Positions 12,401-24,544 of a stretch of DNA of 64,000 nucleotides are shown here, one piece after another. A model generated the notes under the pieces. It made no database searches. It worked only from the letters and a program-made list of their open reading frames with translations, and was not told the DNA's origin. The stretch covers positions 8,744,417 to 8,808,416 of the forward strand of contig NW_024756914.1 in the NCBI RefSeq assembly GCF_018991925.1, given 5' to 3'. This DNA is from Homarus americanus (Eukaryota > Arthropoda > Malacostraca > Decapoda > Nephropidae). Every line of letters starts with the position of its first letter. Within the stretch, counting starts at the first letter, position 1. The translations under genes and the position numbers were made by a program.

Positions 12401-15400
12401 AGGATGAAGATAAGCCATGGTGGGAGACAGAAGAAGTCCTCCTACACCAAGAAAAGTCCTCATCTCTACTGTCCGGACTAAAAAAAAATTTGGACAGTGC
12501 TCGGTCATCTGAGAGTGAGAACTACGAAAGTGAAGAGGAGGAACAGGATGAAGACAGTGCAACGGAATCTTCTGGTGATGAGATAGAGGAATGGAGTCAC
12601 ACAGAAGATTATGAAGATGCCAACGACAGTTTGTTAAGTGATAGCAGCACCATGTACAGCGCCAGTGAGGGGGAGCGACTCCAAGCTAGTGTTATCTTTA
12701 GGGACACTCCATGGTGGGAGGAGAGTGAAAAATTGGACCAGCCAAACCAAAACAACCAAGAAGACAAAGAAATCAAGATGTCAGAACAGTTGCAAGAGAA
12801 ACATTATCTAGACGACATGAGTGAAGCGAGTGAGGCCACAGAGACTCTAGATATGGACACGAGTGAGATAAGTGAGGCAGCAACAGAATTGTCACAGACC
12901 ACCTCCGGCAACCCCTGGACTGACAACACATTCCAGCCCAGGGTTGAAAGAAGCAGACGAAGTAACATTGGGAGAATGAAAACAGACATAAGTACTGGAG
13001 AAGATTCAGAAGGGAAAGATGACATAGAAGAAGAAGAAGAGGAAAGAGAATACTTAGAAAAGGATGAAGAAGAAGCAGAAACAGAAGATGAGGTTGAGAT
13101 GAAAGATGATACATATGAAGATGGTGATAATGGGATAGGTGAGGAAGAGTACAATAGTGAAAGTGAGGAAGTGAAAAGTGAGGATGAAATAGAAGACATA
13201 CTGGAGGAAGAAGAGGTGGAACTTGACAGTGAAGATAATGTGAATGAAAGAGCAAATGTTCCCTCCAGGAGACTAAGTCCACTGTTGTGTTCCAGTGAGG
13301 GTTCAGACAACACTACGCCCGGCGACAGAGACAACTTAAACATCACACCTATAGTAAGCATTGATGAGAGTGAAGTTGATGCCAAAAAAATCAAAATTCA
13401 TGAAAGAAGAGAAAGAAATAGAGACCCTTTGCCAGTTCAGAAAACACCTCTAGATATTCTTGTGGAAGAATCGGTGAGTAAAAGAGAAAGTTTAGTAATG
13501 GGAGAAACTAACATAGATGTAGACACAACTAAAATTGACACTTTCCTAGATCCAAATCAATTGTATGTTGACGTTCACTACTTAGAAGGAAACCTGCAGA
13601 AGTCAGACTCACAGACCAGCGGTTATGAGTCGAGTTTATCATTGTCAGAAAGCAAAACTAATATTTATACCACCAGAGAATGTGAATTTAGTGTAGTTAC
13701 TGCATGTAATGAAACTACCGATGCTGAAATACGAGAAGAAATAAAAAATAGTGATGGACTTGATGAAACAGGAACAAGAATGAAGAAAGTGTCTCCTGAG
13801 AGAGAAAGTAAACACGCATCAGTAAATGAGGTTGAGGAAAGACAAACAGATGGCCAGGAAACTCAGGTTGATACACAAGATGACAAAACACAAATAATGA
13901 TAAAGCCAAGAAGTGAAAATAAAAATGCAGAAGAATTGGAGAACATTCAGAGTAAAAGCGAAGATGGGAAGATAATTGTGATGCATATGAAGTTTGAAAC
14001 AAATGATGATACGATAAACATAAGTGAGGCTGAACAGGAAAATACACAGAGAGAAAACAGGAAAGTTTTTGAGGAGGAGGAAGAAAGTGAAGTGGAAGAA
14101 AACAGCAACAGCCAGGAGACGTCCATAAGGTGTGGGAAGTACCAGCCTGCAGCAGATGATGTATCTTCCAAAACGTACGCAGAAGCTCTTAAGGAAAAGT
14201 TAGGGGACAAAACAACAGTGAATAAGATGGATGCATGTTTGGCTAAAGTGGATGCCAGTTTAGCATGGGTAGATGCCCGGTTGACAAAAGACTCGAATGG
14301 AACGTCATCAGAGAAAGAGAGGCAAATAGGTGAAGATGCCAGGACTCCAATGACACACAGTGCCAGTGTAACTCCCAAATACTGTGGTGTTAAAAAGGTC
14401 ACCAAGTTACCAGGAAGGGATGAAGGCCCAACGGTACCTTCTAAGACCAGAAGTGATGACAAGGACACTGTACTTCTTATGAAGGTTCATGTTCATGTTC
14501 CAGAAGAAAGCAGCAAGGTGAGAACAGCTGAGGAGATCACTGTCATCAGCCAGGATGGAAGGACCAGCAGCGACTCTGTCAGCAGCACTTTCCTCGGGGT
14601 TGTAAATAACGGCGATTATGACTTAAAGAAAAGTCCCAAGTTTGTTTCTCGGTTACCAGAATGTGTTGTCTTAGATAAAGAAGATGTGAATACATCTACT
14701 ACAAAGTCAACTGACCAAATATTGGCTTCTAAAAGAAGTACAGCGAGTGAACATTATCCAACAGATGAAAGTGATCCAGCCAGCGGAGAGGAAATACCTG
14801 AAGCAAGTCAAAACAAACCAAAACAACATGATCAAGAAAATGAAAGTGGTTTTTTCAGAGAATGTTTAGAGAAAGAAAAGGGAAAAACTCATAGTAATAA
14901 TCAGGGAAGTGAAACCACCAAGAGTGTAGAAGGTGATGAAAATATGACAGTACACAGTTCCCTGAACAAAAAGACGACATCCACCAGCAACAACGACGAT
15001 GACATTTCTAATGCTGACAGAGACACACGCCAGCAGGACAGTTATCACCTTACAAGAGAAAAAGAGAAACAGAACAAAATGCCTGATGCCACTAAGACAA
15101 AGGTGAATGTTGAGAAGGAAAGAGGAGAAAAACTGTCTCGTGAAAGTTCCTTAGAACGATCAGTTCCAGACGATGGGAGCAGCATTCCACGTCCCCTGCC
15201 TCAGAAGACCCTCTGGAGGTGTAGCACCTACGAGTCCATGAGCATCAGCGACTATGACAACCTGGCATTCCTGATCCATAAGTCATCTAGCTCACCGGCC
15301 TGCTGGACCCCCACCAACACCAAACAGAGGTCCCTCAGTATCGAGTCTCTGGACAAGGCCAGAGATGAGTCACCTGAGGACACAAAGTCTAAAAGTACAT

Positions 15401-16545
15401 CTGAGCAGAGCCAAGGTCCCTCACAGGACACAAAGTCTAAAAGTACTTCTGAACAGAGCCAAGGTTCCTCACAGGACTCAAAGTCTAAGAGTACATCTGA
15501 GCAGACCCAAGGTCCCTCACAGGACACAAAGTCTAAAAGTACATCTGAACAGAGCCAAGGTCCCTCACAGGACTCAAAGTCTAAGAGTATATCTGAGCAG
15601 AGCCAAGGTCCCTCACAGGACACAAAGTCTAAAAGTACTTCTGAACAGAGTCAACGCTTCAGGTCAGATAGTGTGAAGACTTCTCGTGTTGATAAAGTGA
15701 ACAGCAGCAGCAGTAAATGTTATGTAAAGCAAGATACAAATACTGATTGTAGAGACCATGTAGAGAGAGTGACTAGTAGTAGCAGTAGCAGCCACGGACA
15801 GAAGGGAGTCACAAAACTCCATGTTGACCGCTGTGAGAGTCAGTCAGAGAGTCGTGGTGATATAAACATGTTCACTAAAGAACCTCCACAAAAACAGGTT
15901 GCATGTGAGGCTTCCCCGCCCGTGTCGTCGCAGGTCACTCACCCCGCCGCAACAGTAGCAGCTCAGGCATGCACTAATAGTAGTGATATTAGCTCTGCTC
16001 ACCACTCATTCCTTCTTCCTCCACGGAAAAGGGAACGTAAAGTGCAAGGCCAAATTGACAAAGATGCTGAACATAGTGCAGAAAGCAAATATACTAATGC
16101 AGTAAACAAGCCTTCTACTAACACCGCTTTGTTGTATGATCCAGATAAAAAAGAGGTCGGTAAAATAGAGGCCGCCCGCCCTGACGTGCCTCAGGCCAAA
16201 CAAGTTTCTGCTAAAACAAGCAAAGAGCTCAAGTGCGACAAAGACAAGACCAAAGAGGTAAGCATACAGTGCTCCAGCTTATTCTCGCTAACGTCTGCAA
16301 TGTTGCTTCTGCAAAATCTTGCATTCATATATTTTATCCTAATACCTTTCATGAAACTAATAGCTTCATTCTTGTAGTCCATATAATAAATAGCACATGC
16401 TTATAGTGTCACAACATGAAGAGAAATATAAGATCACTTTTTGGGGGTAGAGATGACGCGAGTATTTAATATATCTTTACAGTTTTGTGCGGCGGCGGGC
16501 AAGTCAGACCCCGTCAGAAAGTCGTCTTCATGCCACATAAGTTGA
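9229..16545 (+). CDS. Ankyrin-repeat protein with long acidic repeat tail (partial gene, four exons)
   Basis: Predicted exons 9229-9402, 10843-11085, 11725-16257 and 16483-16545 all join in phase 0 with GT/AG sites, giving about 1,670 residues to a stop at 16543-16545. The first exon encodes a canonical ankyrin repeat (GHTPLHWAAKEG, VDLLLD). The second encodes an ankyrin-like helix pair (LYLAVRHNDADKVVRLVRAG). The third is a very long acidic, Ser/Lys/Glu-rich, probably disordered region with a tryptophan-motif repeat near its start and a 16-residue repeat near its end. The 5' exons were not found. Ankyrin repeats usually bind proteins, so a scaffold role is possible, but I do not recognise the family. 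Reading on past 16257 would give an alternative stop at 16375-16377. Confidence 0.75.
9403..10416. other. Ankyrin gene intron, first part
   Basis: A/T-rich intron sequence with TACTGTA and ACTGTAC motifs. No repeat family or coding segment was recognised. Confidence 0.6.
10417..10842 (+). repeat. Intronic minisatellite made of copies of the 3' splice site
   Basis: Eleven degenerate units of 35-43 bases, with starts near 10417, 10455, 10494, 10537, 10572, 10607, 10643, 10681, 10723, 10761 and 10802. Each unit has a ctgctgaaacacc-like block, cacttaacat and a tttctag or tttccag end. The twelfth position is the real splice acceptor plus the first 15 bases of the exon at 10843 (gtacacag, then ctgctgaagcac). 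Confidence 0.85.
10843..11085 (+). CDS. Ankyrin gene exon with second ankyrin-like unit
   Basis: Eighty-one codons, acceptor gtgtacacag, donor ttcgaa/gtaagt (perfect consensus), phase 0-0. Ends DDKIIALEDVYRLFE, a helix-like linker into the long exon. The GC-rich codon use contrasts sharply with the A/T-rich introns. Confidence 0.8.
11086..11724. other. Ankyrin gene intron
   Basis: A/T-rich intron of 639 bases with a T run near 11252. It ends in gtactaatttag, which includes a branch-point-like ctaat. Nothing else was recognised. Confidence 0.6.
11725..16257 (+). CDS. Ankyrin gene 4.5-kb exon (acidic tail)
   Basis: 1,511 codons without a stop, starting DGYSTEDDVLGSSAEE in phase 0 with the previous exon. 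The donor at the end is aaagag/gtaagc. Composition is dominated by Glu, Asp, Ser, Lys and Thr, with acidic blocks such as DIEEEEEEREYLE. There are no membrane segments and no globular domain that I recognise. Such exon length is unusual for an intron-rich genome, but open reading over 4.5 kb with third-position variation argues that it is genuine. Confidence 0.85.
11836..12430 (+). repeat. Protein repeat: eight SAKEFFKDE..WWE units
   Basis: Eight units spaced 22-35 codons start near 11836, 11908, 11980, 12085, 12163, 12236, 12310 and 12376. The consensus is (V/A)ISAKEFFKDEDKPWWEE. A ninth partial unit (VIFRDTPWWEE) lies near 12690. SAKE/VKD, the FF/LF pair, the acidic KDE and the double Trp are conserved, while spacers differ in length. 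This points to selection on a short linear motif rather than recent slippage. It is not the WWE domain of ubiquitin ligases. Confidence 0.85.
15379..15651 (+). repeat. 48-bp coding minisatellite (16-residue repeat)
   Basis: Six near-identical units translating as DTKSKSTSEQSQGPSQ with T/S and S/T changes. The unit is 16 codons exactly, so copy-number change keeps the frame. High DNA identity suggests recent expansion. Confidence 0.9.
16483..16545 (+). CDS. Ankyrin gene predicted last coding exon
   Basis: Acceptor atatctttacag. It reads FCAAAGKSDPVRKSSSCHIS and then TGA, in phase 0 with the donor at 16257. The choice rests on splice-site quality only; another downstream exon is possible. Confidence 0.45.
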   Translation, partial: FCAAAGKSDPVRKSSSCHIS

Positions 16546-16909
16546 CCCCGCGGCTCGTTGTCTCACCAAGACACTGAAAATTGTGTCGTCGTCTCAATAC
16601 TTTGACGGTGACATAAATACGCTTGGTGTTGTTCAGTAATAGCGAGACAACAATTGTCTGCCTTCTTCCTCTTAATATCAATATTATATTGGCCTTGAAC
16701 ACAATATTACTTTCTCAAACACAAGTTTATTTTAACAAAGTCTACCCCCAGAATCTGAAGTAAATTTATTATTTTTTCTTGTCAACAATTTAATACTGTA
16801 GCTTTGAAAGGTTAAGTTGGTGTCGTTGTAGAACAATGTATCAATGTTTGTGGAATAAGATAAACTGTACCAAGAAAATGTTCTCTCATAAAATGTGACA
16901 TTTGTAGAT

Positions 16910-16915
16910 AATAAA
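16910..16915 (+). terminator. Candidate polyadenylation signal
   Basis: AATAAA 365 bases after the predicted ankyrin gene stop. A second AATAAA at 18661-18666 would place the 29-bp minisatellite inside the 3' UTR. Confidence 0.35.
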
Positions 16916-17085
16916 TTCCTCAGAGACAGATTCATTCCATCACTAGAGTGTCCGCACCTCCTCCTCCTCCTCTTATGTCATGCTGATAATACCAAATAAT
17001 ATCAGTTGGCATCTAACTGACTGTTAGTGACTCGCAGAGCAGTGAACTGGCTCAGTGGGTGTGTGTGTGTGTCTCCCTCTTGTAA

Positions 17086-17500
17086 ACATACTGTATGTGT
17101 GTGTATCTCTTGTAGAAGTGTGTATGTGTGTGTATCTCTTGTAGAAGTGTGTATGTGTGTGTATCTCTTGTAGAAGTGTGTATGTGTGTGTATCTCTTGT
17201 AGAAGTGTGTATGTGTGTGTATCTCTTGTAGAAGTGTGTATGTGTGTGTATCTCTTGTAGAAGTGTGTATGTGTGTGTATCTCTTGTAGAAGTGTGTATG
17301 TGTGTGTATCTCTTGTAGAAGTGTGTATGTGTGTGTATCTCTTGTAGAAGTGTGTATGTGTGTGTATCTCTTGTAGAAGTGTGTATGTGTGTGTATCTCT
17401 TGTAGAAGTGTGTATGTGTGTGTATCTCTTGTAGAAGTGTGTATGTGTGTGTATCTCTTGTAGAAGTGTGTATGTGTGTGTATCTCTTGTAGAAGTGTCT
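17086..17500 (+). repeat. 29-bp minisatellite (GT-rich)
   Basis: About 14 near-perfect units of gtatctcttgtagaagtgtg plus tatgtgtgt. Both (GT)n flanks extend it. The 251-codon minus-strand reading frame across it is a repeat artefact. Confidence 0.95.
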
Positions 17501-18660
17501 ATATGTATCTGTCTATCTATATCTTGTGTGTGTGTGTGTGTGTGTGTGTATCTCCTTAGATCTTTTAGATCTGCATGTGTGTTATATACAGTATATGTGT
17601 AAGTTGTATACACTATGGGTGTGTTGTATACATGTGTTTGTGTGTTGTACACTTGTGTTGCATACATATGTCTGTTGTACACACATTTTGTATACATGTG
17701 TGTGCACATTCCCTGAGCCATCACTACTACCCGTGGCATACCACTATCTTCACCCAACCACCAAAATGCTGTTATTGAACATTTTGCACTTTATCTTAAA
17801 TTCCTTTTGTTATAACTTTTGGAAGTTTTGTATCAGAAGTGAGACTTGTAGGTGTGCACTTTTTCCACTATGAGTATGTTCAGTGTACACCACTTATGTC
17901 CCTGGGAGTATTATGTTTAATGACAAGTGAATGTCAACACCCTGGAGAGAATACTTAATACTTTCTGCTCTTTGTTGTGAGTAAATTGTGTAATAATTTA
18001 TCACATGCATGATAATTATCCATAGTTAAACTGAGAACATTAGTGTACCACAGGTAACTTGTACCACAGACACCTTGTACCAAACACAGGCACTTCGTAC
18101 AACAGACACTTTTGTACAGTACCACAGACAAGTGCATGTTGAAATAATCCTGGCTGTCTTGGCAAGCATGTTAGTTGAATTCCCTTCATTGTATGTACGT
18201 ACATCTGTGTGTACAGCCATGTGCTGGCACTATGACCTTGTGTGTACATCTGTGTGTGTATGGTAGTGTTCTAGCACTATGACCCCCCTTGCTGCCCCCA
18301 CACCCTCTCCTCTGAAAGCTTCGAGACGTTGCCAAACCCTCCATTATTCCATCAGGATAAAAAGTGTAAAAATATGGTTGTATATATACTTGTCAATTTC
18401 CCTGTATGATGAAATATGTCCTGGCAAGACTAGTCTACTGTAATATTTACAAAATGACCATTGTAAGAGGATGTGTGGCTGTAACTCAAGCAGCTGTAAT
18501 GTGTTCTGTTATATGAACTGTGTACATGCTGTTGCATTCTCTTCACTGGAAGATAAGGGGCTAGTTTACAGCTGGTCTATGGTTGATTTACAGCTGATTT
18601 ATGGCTGGTTTGTGATATAATGTTGTAGACAGTTTTAACCTCCCTCTCTCTCTTGTATGA
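17501..18660. other. Non-coding sequence downstream of the ankyrin gene
   Basis: GT-rich tract (17527-17548) followed by mixed sequence with tandem-like gtaccacag/cttgtaccac phrases (18040-18130). No coding support on either strand. Confidence 0.5.
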
Positions 18661-18666
18661 AATAAA
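18661..18666 (+). terminator. Candidate distal polyadenylation signal
   Basis: AATAAA following a pyrimidine-rich stretch (ctccctctctctcttg). It may end the ankyrin gene transcript. Confidence 0.3.
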
Positions 18667-19877
18667 GTACTATATGTAGATGACTCAGGCACTATCTCTC
18701 ACACCCTAAAACTGCAAATAGATTTTCCTTAGAAGCTGAATAACAACTGATTTACATATTTGTATCGTGGACAGTGGACAGTTGCAGCAGACTTTTGTCG
18801 GGTGGATCAGTGAAGCTTACTGTAATTACTCATTATGTGTTCATGCACTCCAAAAAATGCTTTATGATTTTGTTTGACAACATGACATAACAGAAGAAGG
18901 ATTTTGACAACCCTACAGACAGCACGAGTTGCAGTGCTCATTTTAAATTCAACGGAGCGCTCTGTAAAGATACATTTTTGATCATGTGTGCCTGCAGTAA
19001 GGGTCTCCGAATCCTCTTTCCACCAAGATTCACTCGGACCTCAACCAAAGCAAGATGGATTTACGAGAAGCATGAAGACACACGTACATTACTGGTCAGG
19101 GATTAACTCCAGATTCAGATTTCAGATTTGGGCCACACAGGCACGGGAGTTTTTATTTTGGGCAGTTTATTACATCCTATGAAAGGCAAGAGGCCAAAGA
19201 ATCTTAACTGCCAATGTAGTACAATACTGGTGATAGAGGAGCAGCAGCGATTGTGGACCAAATGTTAGTGAAACAGAATGGATGGACCCAAGTCACCGAA
19301 GGTCTTCAGAGGGAATTTGAGACCACGTGTGCAAAGATCCACCTGGTAGAGAGGCCACCAGAATAGACAACCATAAGTAAAGTCATAAGTATGTTAAGAG
19401 AATATCAACCTAACCTCAAAACATTAAAGATTCATAAAACTACCTAACCTAGCCAATACAAACTTTAGCTAACTTAGACAAACTTAACCTAACATAAACG
19501 GCCCTATCATAACTTACCTTACCCCACTGGTTCCTAATTAGGGGTAAATTACCCCCAAGGGGGGAATTTGACATTTTTCGGAGGTAACGATAGTCATTTA
19601 TCCTGCTTCTTGATTTTATACATGTGTCAGACACGTCCTGGACATTACCTAATCCAGATGGAATCACTCTAAGAATTTGTCGTCTTGTCGTCTTTCTGAA
19701 CAATTCATAGCAAGGAATTTCCGTTGGCTAGTTCCCAGCAATGTAGGTTGTATTCTCCCAGGTCAGTTCACTGACATTTTATAAGAGAAAAACAAAAACT
19801 CACTCTAAAGGACAGATAGATAAATAATTAAATAAATACTTAACTCGACCTCCCGGCACCAGCTGTCGAACACATTG
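18667..19877. other. Intergenic, no feature assigned
   Basis: Contains several cctaacct/ttaacctaac phrases (19380-19500), possibly decayed telomere-like or repeat remnants. No coding support. Confidence 0.45.
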
Positions 19878-20090
19878 TAGTGTACTGTATGTGGCCAGTT
19901 GTCAATTCTCTTCAGTTGTCTATTTTCTCTTTGTATGGGCACACAAACGTACGTACATGTAGATATCTCACACTCAGGAATGAGGTAGAATAGAAACTCA
20001 CAATGCGCTTTCTGTATATATATTGTTGTACAGTGCAGTGCTTAGGAGTTACTAGGTGATGAGTAGTTTGCTCAGAGATCCTGTTAGGAG
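19878..20090 (-). repeat. 3' block of RNase H-type LINE family (or LTR-like), copy 1
   Basis: Strongly similar over about 210 bases to 63105-63320, with the same outer boundary at tgtagtgtactgta. Both copies lie 3' of an RNase H-type LINE on the minus strand. Part of it (cacactcagga, gaaactcacaatg, tctgtata) also resembles the LTRs at 31887-33353. Either a LINE 3' UTR or an LTR fragment would explain it. Confidence 0.55.
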
Positions 20091-21529
20091 GGCCTGAGCT
20101 GCCACCATTTTATAAGGGCCTGTGTGTTAGTAGCAATTCCTTTTACTCTCATACTTATTACCATTGGTAGCGTGACGAGAGGAGGCTCGTGGGTACATGT
20201 AATGATAGTAACAAGTAATAGGGAAGAAATAACGGTAAATACTGTAGGTAAATAATAGACACAATATACAAATACAAAATTTATTTAAACATTAATATGG
20301 ATGTAGGAGAAAGAATATATTTGTACCAACAGACGAAATCTGGTACTATGCCCTCAGGCTCAACATACTCACACCACTACTGGGTGGACATACTCAATAA
20401 CACTCCCAACCCTACTGGGGGGACATACTCAATAACACTTCCAACCCTACTGGGGGGACATACTCAATCACATAACTCTTATAGTCACTTAGCACCATAA
20501 AGACCAGGGGCAACTGCCACTACAACACTCCGTCGTCAGGAGTGATACTCAAGCAACCGCCATGGGGTCCTGCCACCATGGGGTACTTTCCGACGAACTC
20601 TGAAGATCCCAGTGGATTAACCCCACCACACAAATAGCCCTACTGAGTTAGGCACTCATCCACCAATGATGGGAGCTGGTAGTGGTGTGTGGCTTGGTGA
20701 TCCGGGGTCACCTCGCAGGCCGAGCGTTAGGGCCAGACGAGCCAGCTATGGGGGCCATAGGTAGTCTGAAGTGTCTGACGGCCGGGTCTCACGAAGGTAA
20801 CTGATCCTATTGGACCTCGGACATCTCCCCAGACATAGTGGATACAACATCCACGCTACAGACACGGCCTAGGCTGCGTTAGGGACCTGTATGGGTGAAG
20901 GGGCGAGCACTTACTAACAGTGACAACGACATCACATTTCAGGGGACGTTAAAGACGTAAATATGACTTCACTCAGAACATATCAACTACGTTACTGTAA
21001 CACTTGCACAATCAACTATTAATTGGGTCAAATCACTTAAAGAAGGGCGAATTACAACACAGAGTGGAATGGCCTACCTGTATGGGTGAAGGGCGAGCAC
21101 TTGCTAACCGTTGAAATGCCCCCGGCACCCTCACTCAAAATAGGCCAGGGAGTCCACCTACTTCTATTTCGATGAATTAATTTACTGTACACTCTGACGT
21201 TGAAACTGAGACTATGAACTCAGTTTCATTCCCTACTATTATCCTCACTAACAATGCTCTGACTGAGCTATCAAAAGCAAAATTAAATTGATTACAAAGG
21301 GTTGGATGGCAACAGGTCCCAACATACAGCGTCTTGCTACGAAATCCGCGGATTATATTCAAAGTTCCCTTCAGACAAAGATGGCCTATCGATGACGTCA
21401 TCAAGGAAACAGAGAAAACGGGGGACGTTTCCACTGGGGGACTCGGAAGGTTTTGTGGACGTTTGAGCGTAATATGAATCCTTAAGGTTTTCATGTTAGC
21501 CGTCATCACGATCATGACACTGTAGGGCG
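20091..21529. other. Insertion-like interval within the repeat
   Basis: The shared repeat stops near 20090 and resumes near 21530 (agggcgagg, then ttgctggtcc), whereas the copy at 63105-63400 is continuous. The interval of about 1.4 kb is therefore probably an insertion. It holds three copies of a unit of about 37 bp (20370-20465, ctactggggggacatactc) and a duplicated phrase acctgtatgggtgaag (20887 and 21076). No coding content was found. Confidence 0.4.
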
Positions 21530-22132
21530 AGGAGGTTTCTGAGGAAGCTGGGTGGTGAGGACTGTTGAGAGATGTTGCTGGTCCGGTAGCCGAGCGTAGA
21601 ATGAGTTCCCCGGTTAGTTAGGCTTGGGGATTGCTGGCCACTTCGCCTTTAGGCTATTTCGGCTGGAGCTGATGTCTTCTTTCTTCCTCTTGAGGTATCT
21701 TCTTCTATTCTTGGTCTTCTTTCTTTCCACAACTAATCTGATGTTCTTGTTTCTTCTTTTTCTTGTGTTCTTCTTGTTCTTGGTATTTTGGTTTCTTCTT
21801 TCTTCTTGTTTTATTTGGGATGAATTATGGTATGAGTGAGCGATATAATAGTGAGTTAGATGAAATGGCCGGTCAGGTGACAAGTTTCTGTGATTTTTTA
21901 ATTTTCTTAATTTTTATTTTATTTTATTTATTTTTCTGTAGCCCGTGTCTTTTTGTTTGGATATGTGTTGGTAGGTGTCAGTTTTTACTTGGTATATGTG
22001 CGTGTTGTATGTAATGGAAAGGTTTGTGATATGTCTCTGACGTTGTATGTTTTAATTTTTGTTTTATTCATTTTGATTTTCTTTAGGGCATGGTTACATA
22101 CATATTATAAAAAGCGTTCATGCTTGTGTCTT
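21530..22132 (-). mobile_element. 3' UTR of the RNase H-type LINE
   Basis: Follows the stop of the LINE reading frame on the minus strand. Purine-rich (repeated aagaagaaag) and shares cagctccagccg and ttgctggtcc blocks with the LINE end at 63320-63500. Confidence 0.5.
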
Positions 22133-24507
22133 TCACAACATGCCGATAAGACGGGTCTCCTTGAGGAAGATTATTACAGCGTCACTTATGGTGACATCAT
22201 CTTGCAATAAATTGGGTACAGTCAGCACGAAGCCTCGCTTGGCAGCTAGCATCACCAGCTGCCGGCGTTCTGGTTCGTACTGGTTGCACTCCGTCAGAAT
22301 GTGTCGAATGGAAATAATTTTGTTGCACGTGGCACAGATAGGCGGAAAGGAGTTGTCTAAATAAGCTTTTAGGTGGGTCAAATAGGTACAATTTAACCTT
22401 AGTCTGGCGAGAACCACCTCTTCCCTCCTATTATTTCTGTATGCTGAAAGCCAGTTTCCTATGTTAGTCTTCCAGTTGTTGCGAAGATCTAACCTCGTCC
22501 AATCATGTTGCCACTTCCCTGTTGTATATGTCTTCCCCAAGGAGAGACACGACTGACGCTCCCAGGGTACATTGGTTGTCTCCCTGAGACCCACAGTCGC
22601 TTTTGCTAGTTTGTCTGCCTGTTCATTGCCCCGAATGTTGCAATCCCCAGGCACCCATATCAGCACAATATTCTTGGCACACTCATGTAGTTTATTAATA
22701 ATGTTGCCCTGTATCTCATTGCTGGTAGTGTCACCACCTTGAATTGCTTTAAGAGCGGACATAGAATCTGAGATGATAGCAACATCATTGACATCGCTTG
22801 TTATTGCAATGTCAATGGCTCTACTTATTGCAAACATCTCTGCAGTGAATATGGTTGTATGCCGCGGCAGGCGGGAGCTCCACTCCCCGTCTCTGCTCCA
22901 GATACCGGCTCCAATGTTGTCGTCAGTTCTGGACCCGTCTCTGTACACGTGAGTATAGGCGCTATATCCTTCTAGAAATTGATAGAAAAGTTGTTTAAGG
23001 AGCTCGGGATGTAGGTCATTCTTCCTTCCTGGAAGCCACGATGTTTCCACATGGAAGTTGGGGTTCTCCCATGGCGGACACAACGATGGAACATATCTAT
23101 CAACGTCTTCGAAGTGGATACCAGCACCCTGGCACAAGGTCTGGAGGCGGACAACCGAGGACGGGGACCTACGCAGCTGCAGGAAACGGAATTTAGCAAC
23201 AGCACACCAACCTGGGTGGCCTGTGCCGCGCCTCCTAGCCGCACTCAACCCGTACCTTAGCGTCAACATGTCCCTCCTGAAGTGGAGTGACATGGGCCTC
23301 CACCTCTAGTCTTTCTATACGTGTACACCTGTAGGCACCCAGACATAGACGAGGGCATCGGTTCTGTATTCTGGTCAGCTTTGCGAGTGTGGTGTCGCAT
23401 GCAGAAGCATACAACTGGCACCCATAATCAAGTTTTGATCTGATCAGGGTCTTATACACCATTAATAAAGATTTCCTATCGGCTCCCCATGTAGTACCTG
23501 ATAAAACTTTCAGGATGTTTGTGACTTTAAGACATCTACTTTCAAGCTCGTTAATGTGGTTTTTCCACGTTAATTTCCGGTCAAAATGAACACCGAGAAA
23601 TTTTACTGAAGTCTGAAATTTAATAGGAGTATCATTTAATTTTAATACTGGATTATTAATGTTACGTTTCTTAGTGAAGACTACGCCTACTGTCTTCTCA
23701 ACTGAAAACCTAAATCCCCATTGTATTGCCCACTCTTCAGCGGCTTTTAGGCCGGCTTGCACCCTTTGTGCAGAGCGTCTCTCGACCCGAGAGGAGCGCC
23801 AGATTGCGCAATCGTCAGCAAACATGGAGAATTTGAGGTCACTTAAGCTGGGTGCTGGTGATAGGAAATCATTAATCATTATGAGAAATAATATTGGGCC
23901 TAAAACGCTGCCTTGTGTAACTCCGTTTTCTAGGACAAATGTGTCTGACTTTACGTTATCTTTTAATTTGACGGAAAAAGTTATCTTGCAAAAAATTTCT
24001 AATGAAAATTGGCAAATTACCTCTCAGACCCAAGGCCTGGAGCTTCATCATGAGGCCAGTCCGCCATGTCATGTCGAAAGCTTTTTCTATGTCTAGGAAT
24101 ACTGCAATTAGTGTTTCTTTACTGCAAAGAGCCTTTGAGATGTCAGTTTCAAGACTTATTAAATGATCTAGTGTGCTTCTACCTTGGCGGAAACCACACT
24201 GTCGATCACTCAATAAGTTGTTTCTTTCCAAAAAATACATTAGTCTACGTTTTATCATACGTTCCATGACCTTACAGACAGTTTGTGAGCGAAATCGAAC
24301 GGAATGAGTTGGGGTTAGTAGGGCATTTGTCCCTCTTTGGGATCGGTACGACATGGGCAAAGTGCCATGAGTTTGGAAACGTTCTGGACGTCCAGATCTC
24401 ATTGAACACTTCTAGCAATTTGTCCAGGTTTCCCTGGTCAAGGTGCTTAATCATCTCGTATCGTATACCGTCAGGTCCAGGAGTAGAGCCCTTGCCCTTT
24501 TTTAAAG
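22133..24507 (-). pseudogene. LINE ORF2: reverse transcriptase plus RNase H
   Basis: Minus-strand reading in three or more frames. It starts STPGPDGIRYEMIKHL (near 24500), then VVPIPKRDKCPTNPNSFRSI, VFLDIEKAFD, VTQGSVLGPILFLIMIND and the catalytic box FADDCA (about 23811-23828). Then comes an RNase H domain (22133-23293) with YRDGS, FTAEMFAISRA and IISDSMSALKAI. In the last RNase H motif WVPGDCNIRGNEQAD, the usual His of WxPGHxxIxGNExAD is replaced. A Cys-His segment, CATCN..RHILTEC, ends it. Frameshifts lie near 23240, 23900-23970 and 24285. The I/Jockey superfamily is likely. The endonuclease is missing. Confidence 0.85.
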
Positions 24508-24544
24508 CGGTCAGCCGGGGCCGTATTTATGTGATTTAGGAACC

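Noticed and set aside
12773..13394. Minus-strand ORFs rich in Ser, Leu and His
   Set aside because: Antisense shadows of the acidic Glu/Ser-rich ankyrin exon.
17002..17757. 251-codon minus-strand ORF rich in His and Thr
   Set aside because: Entirely the 29-bp minisatellite and flanking GT repeats.
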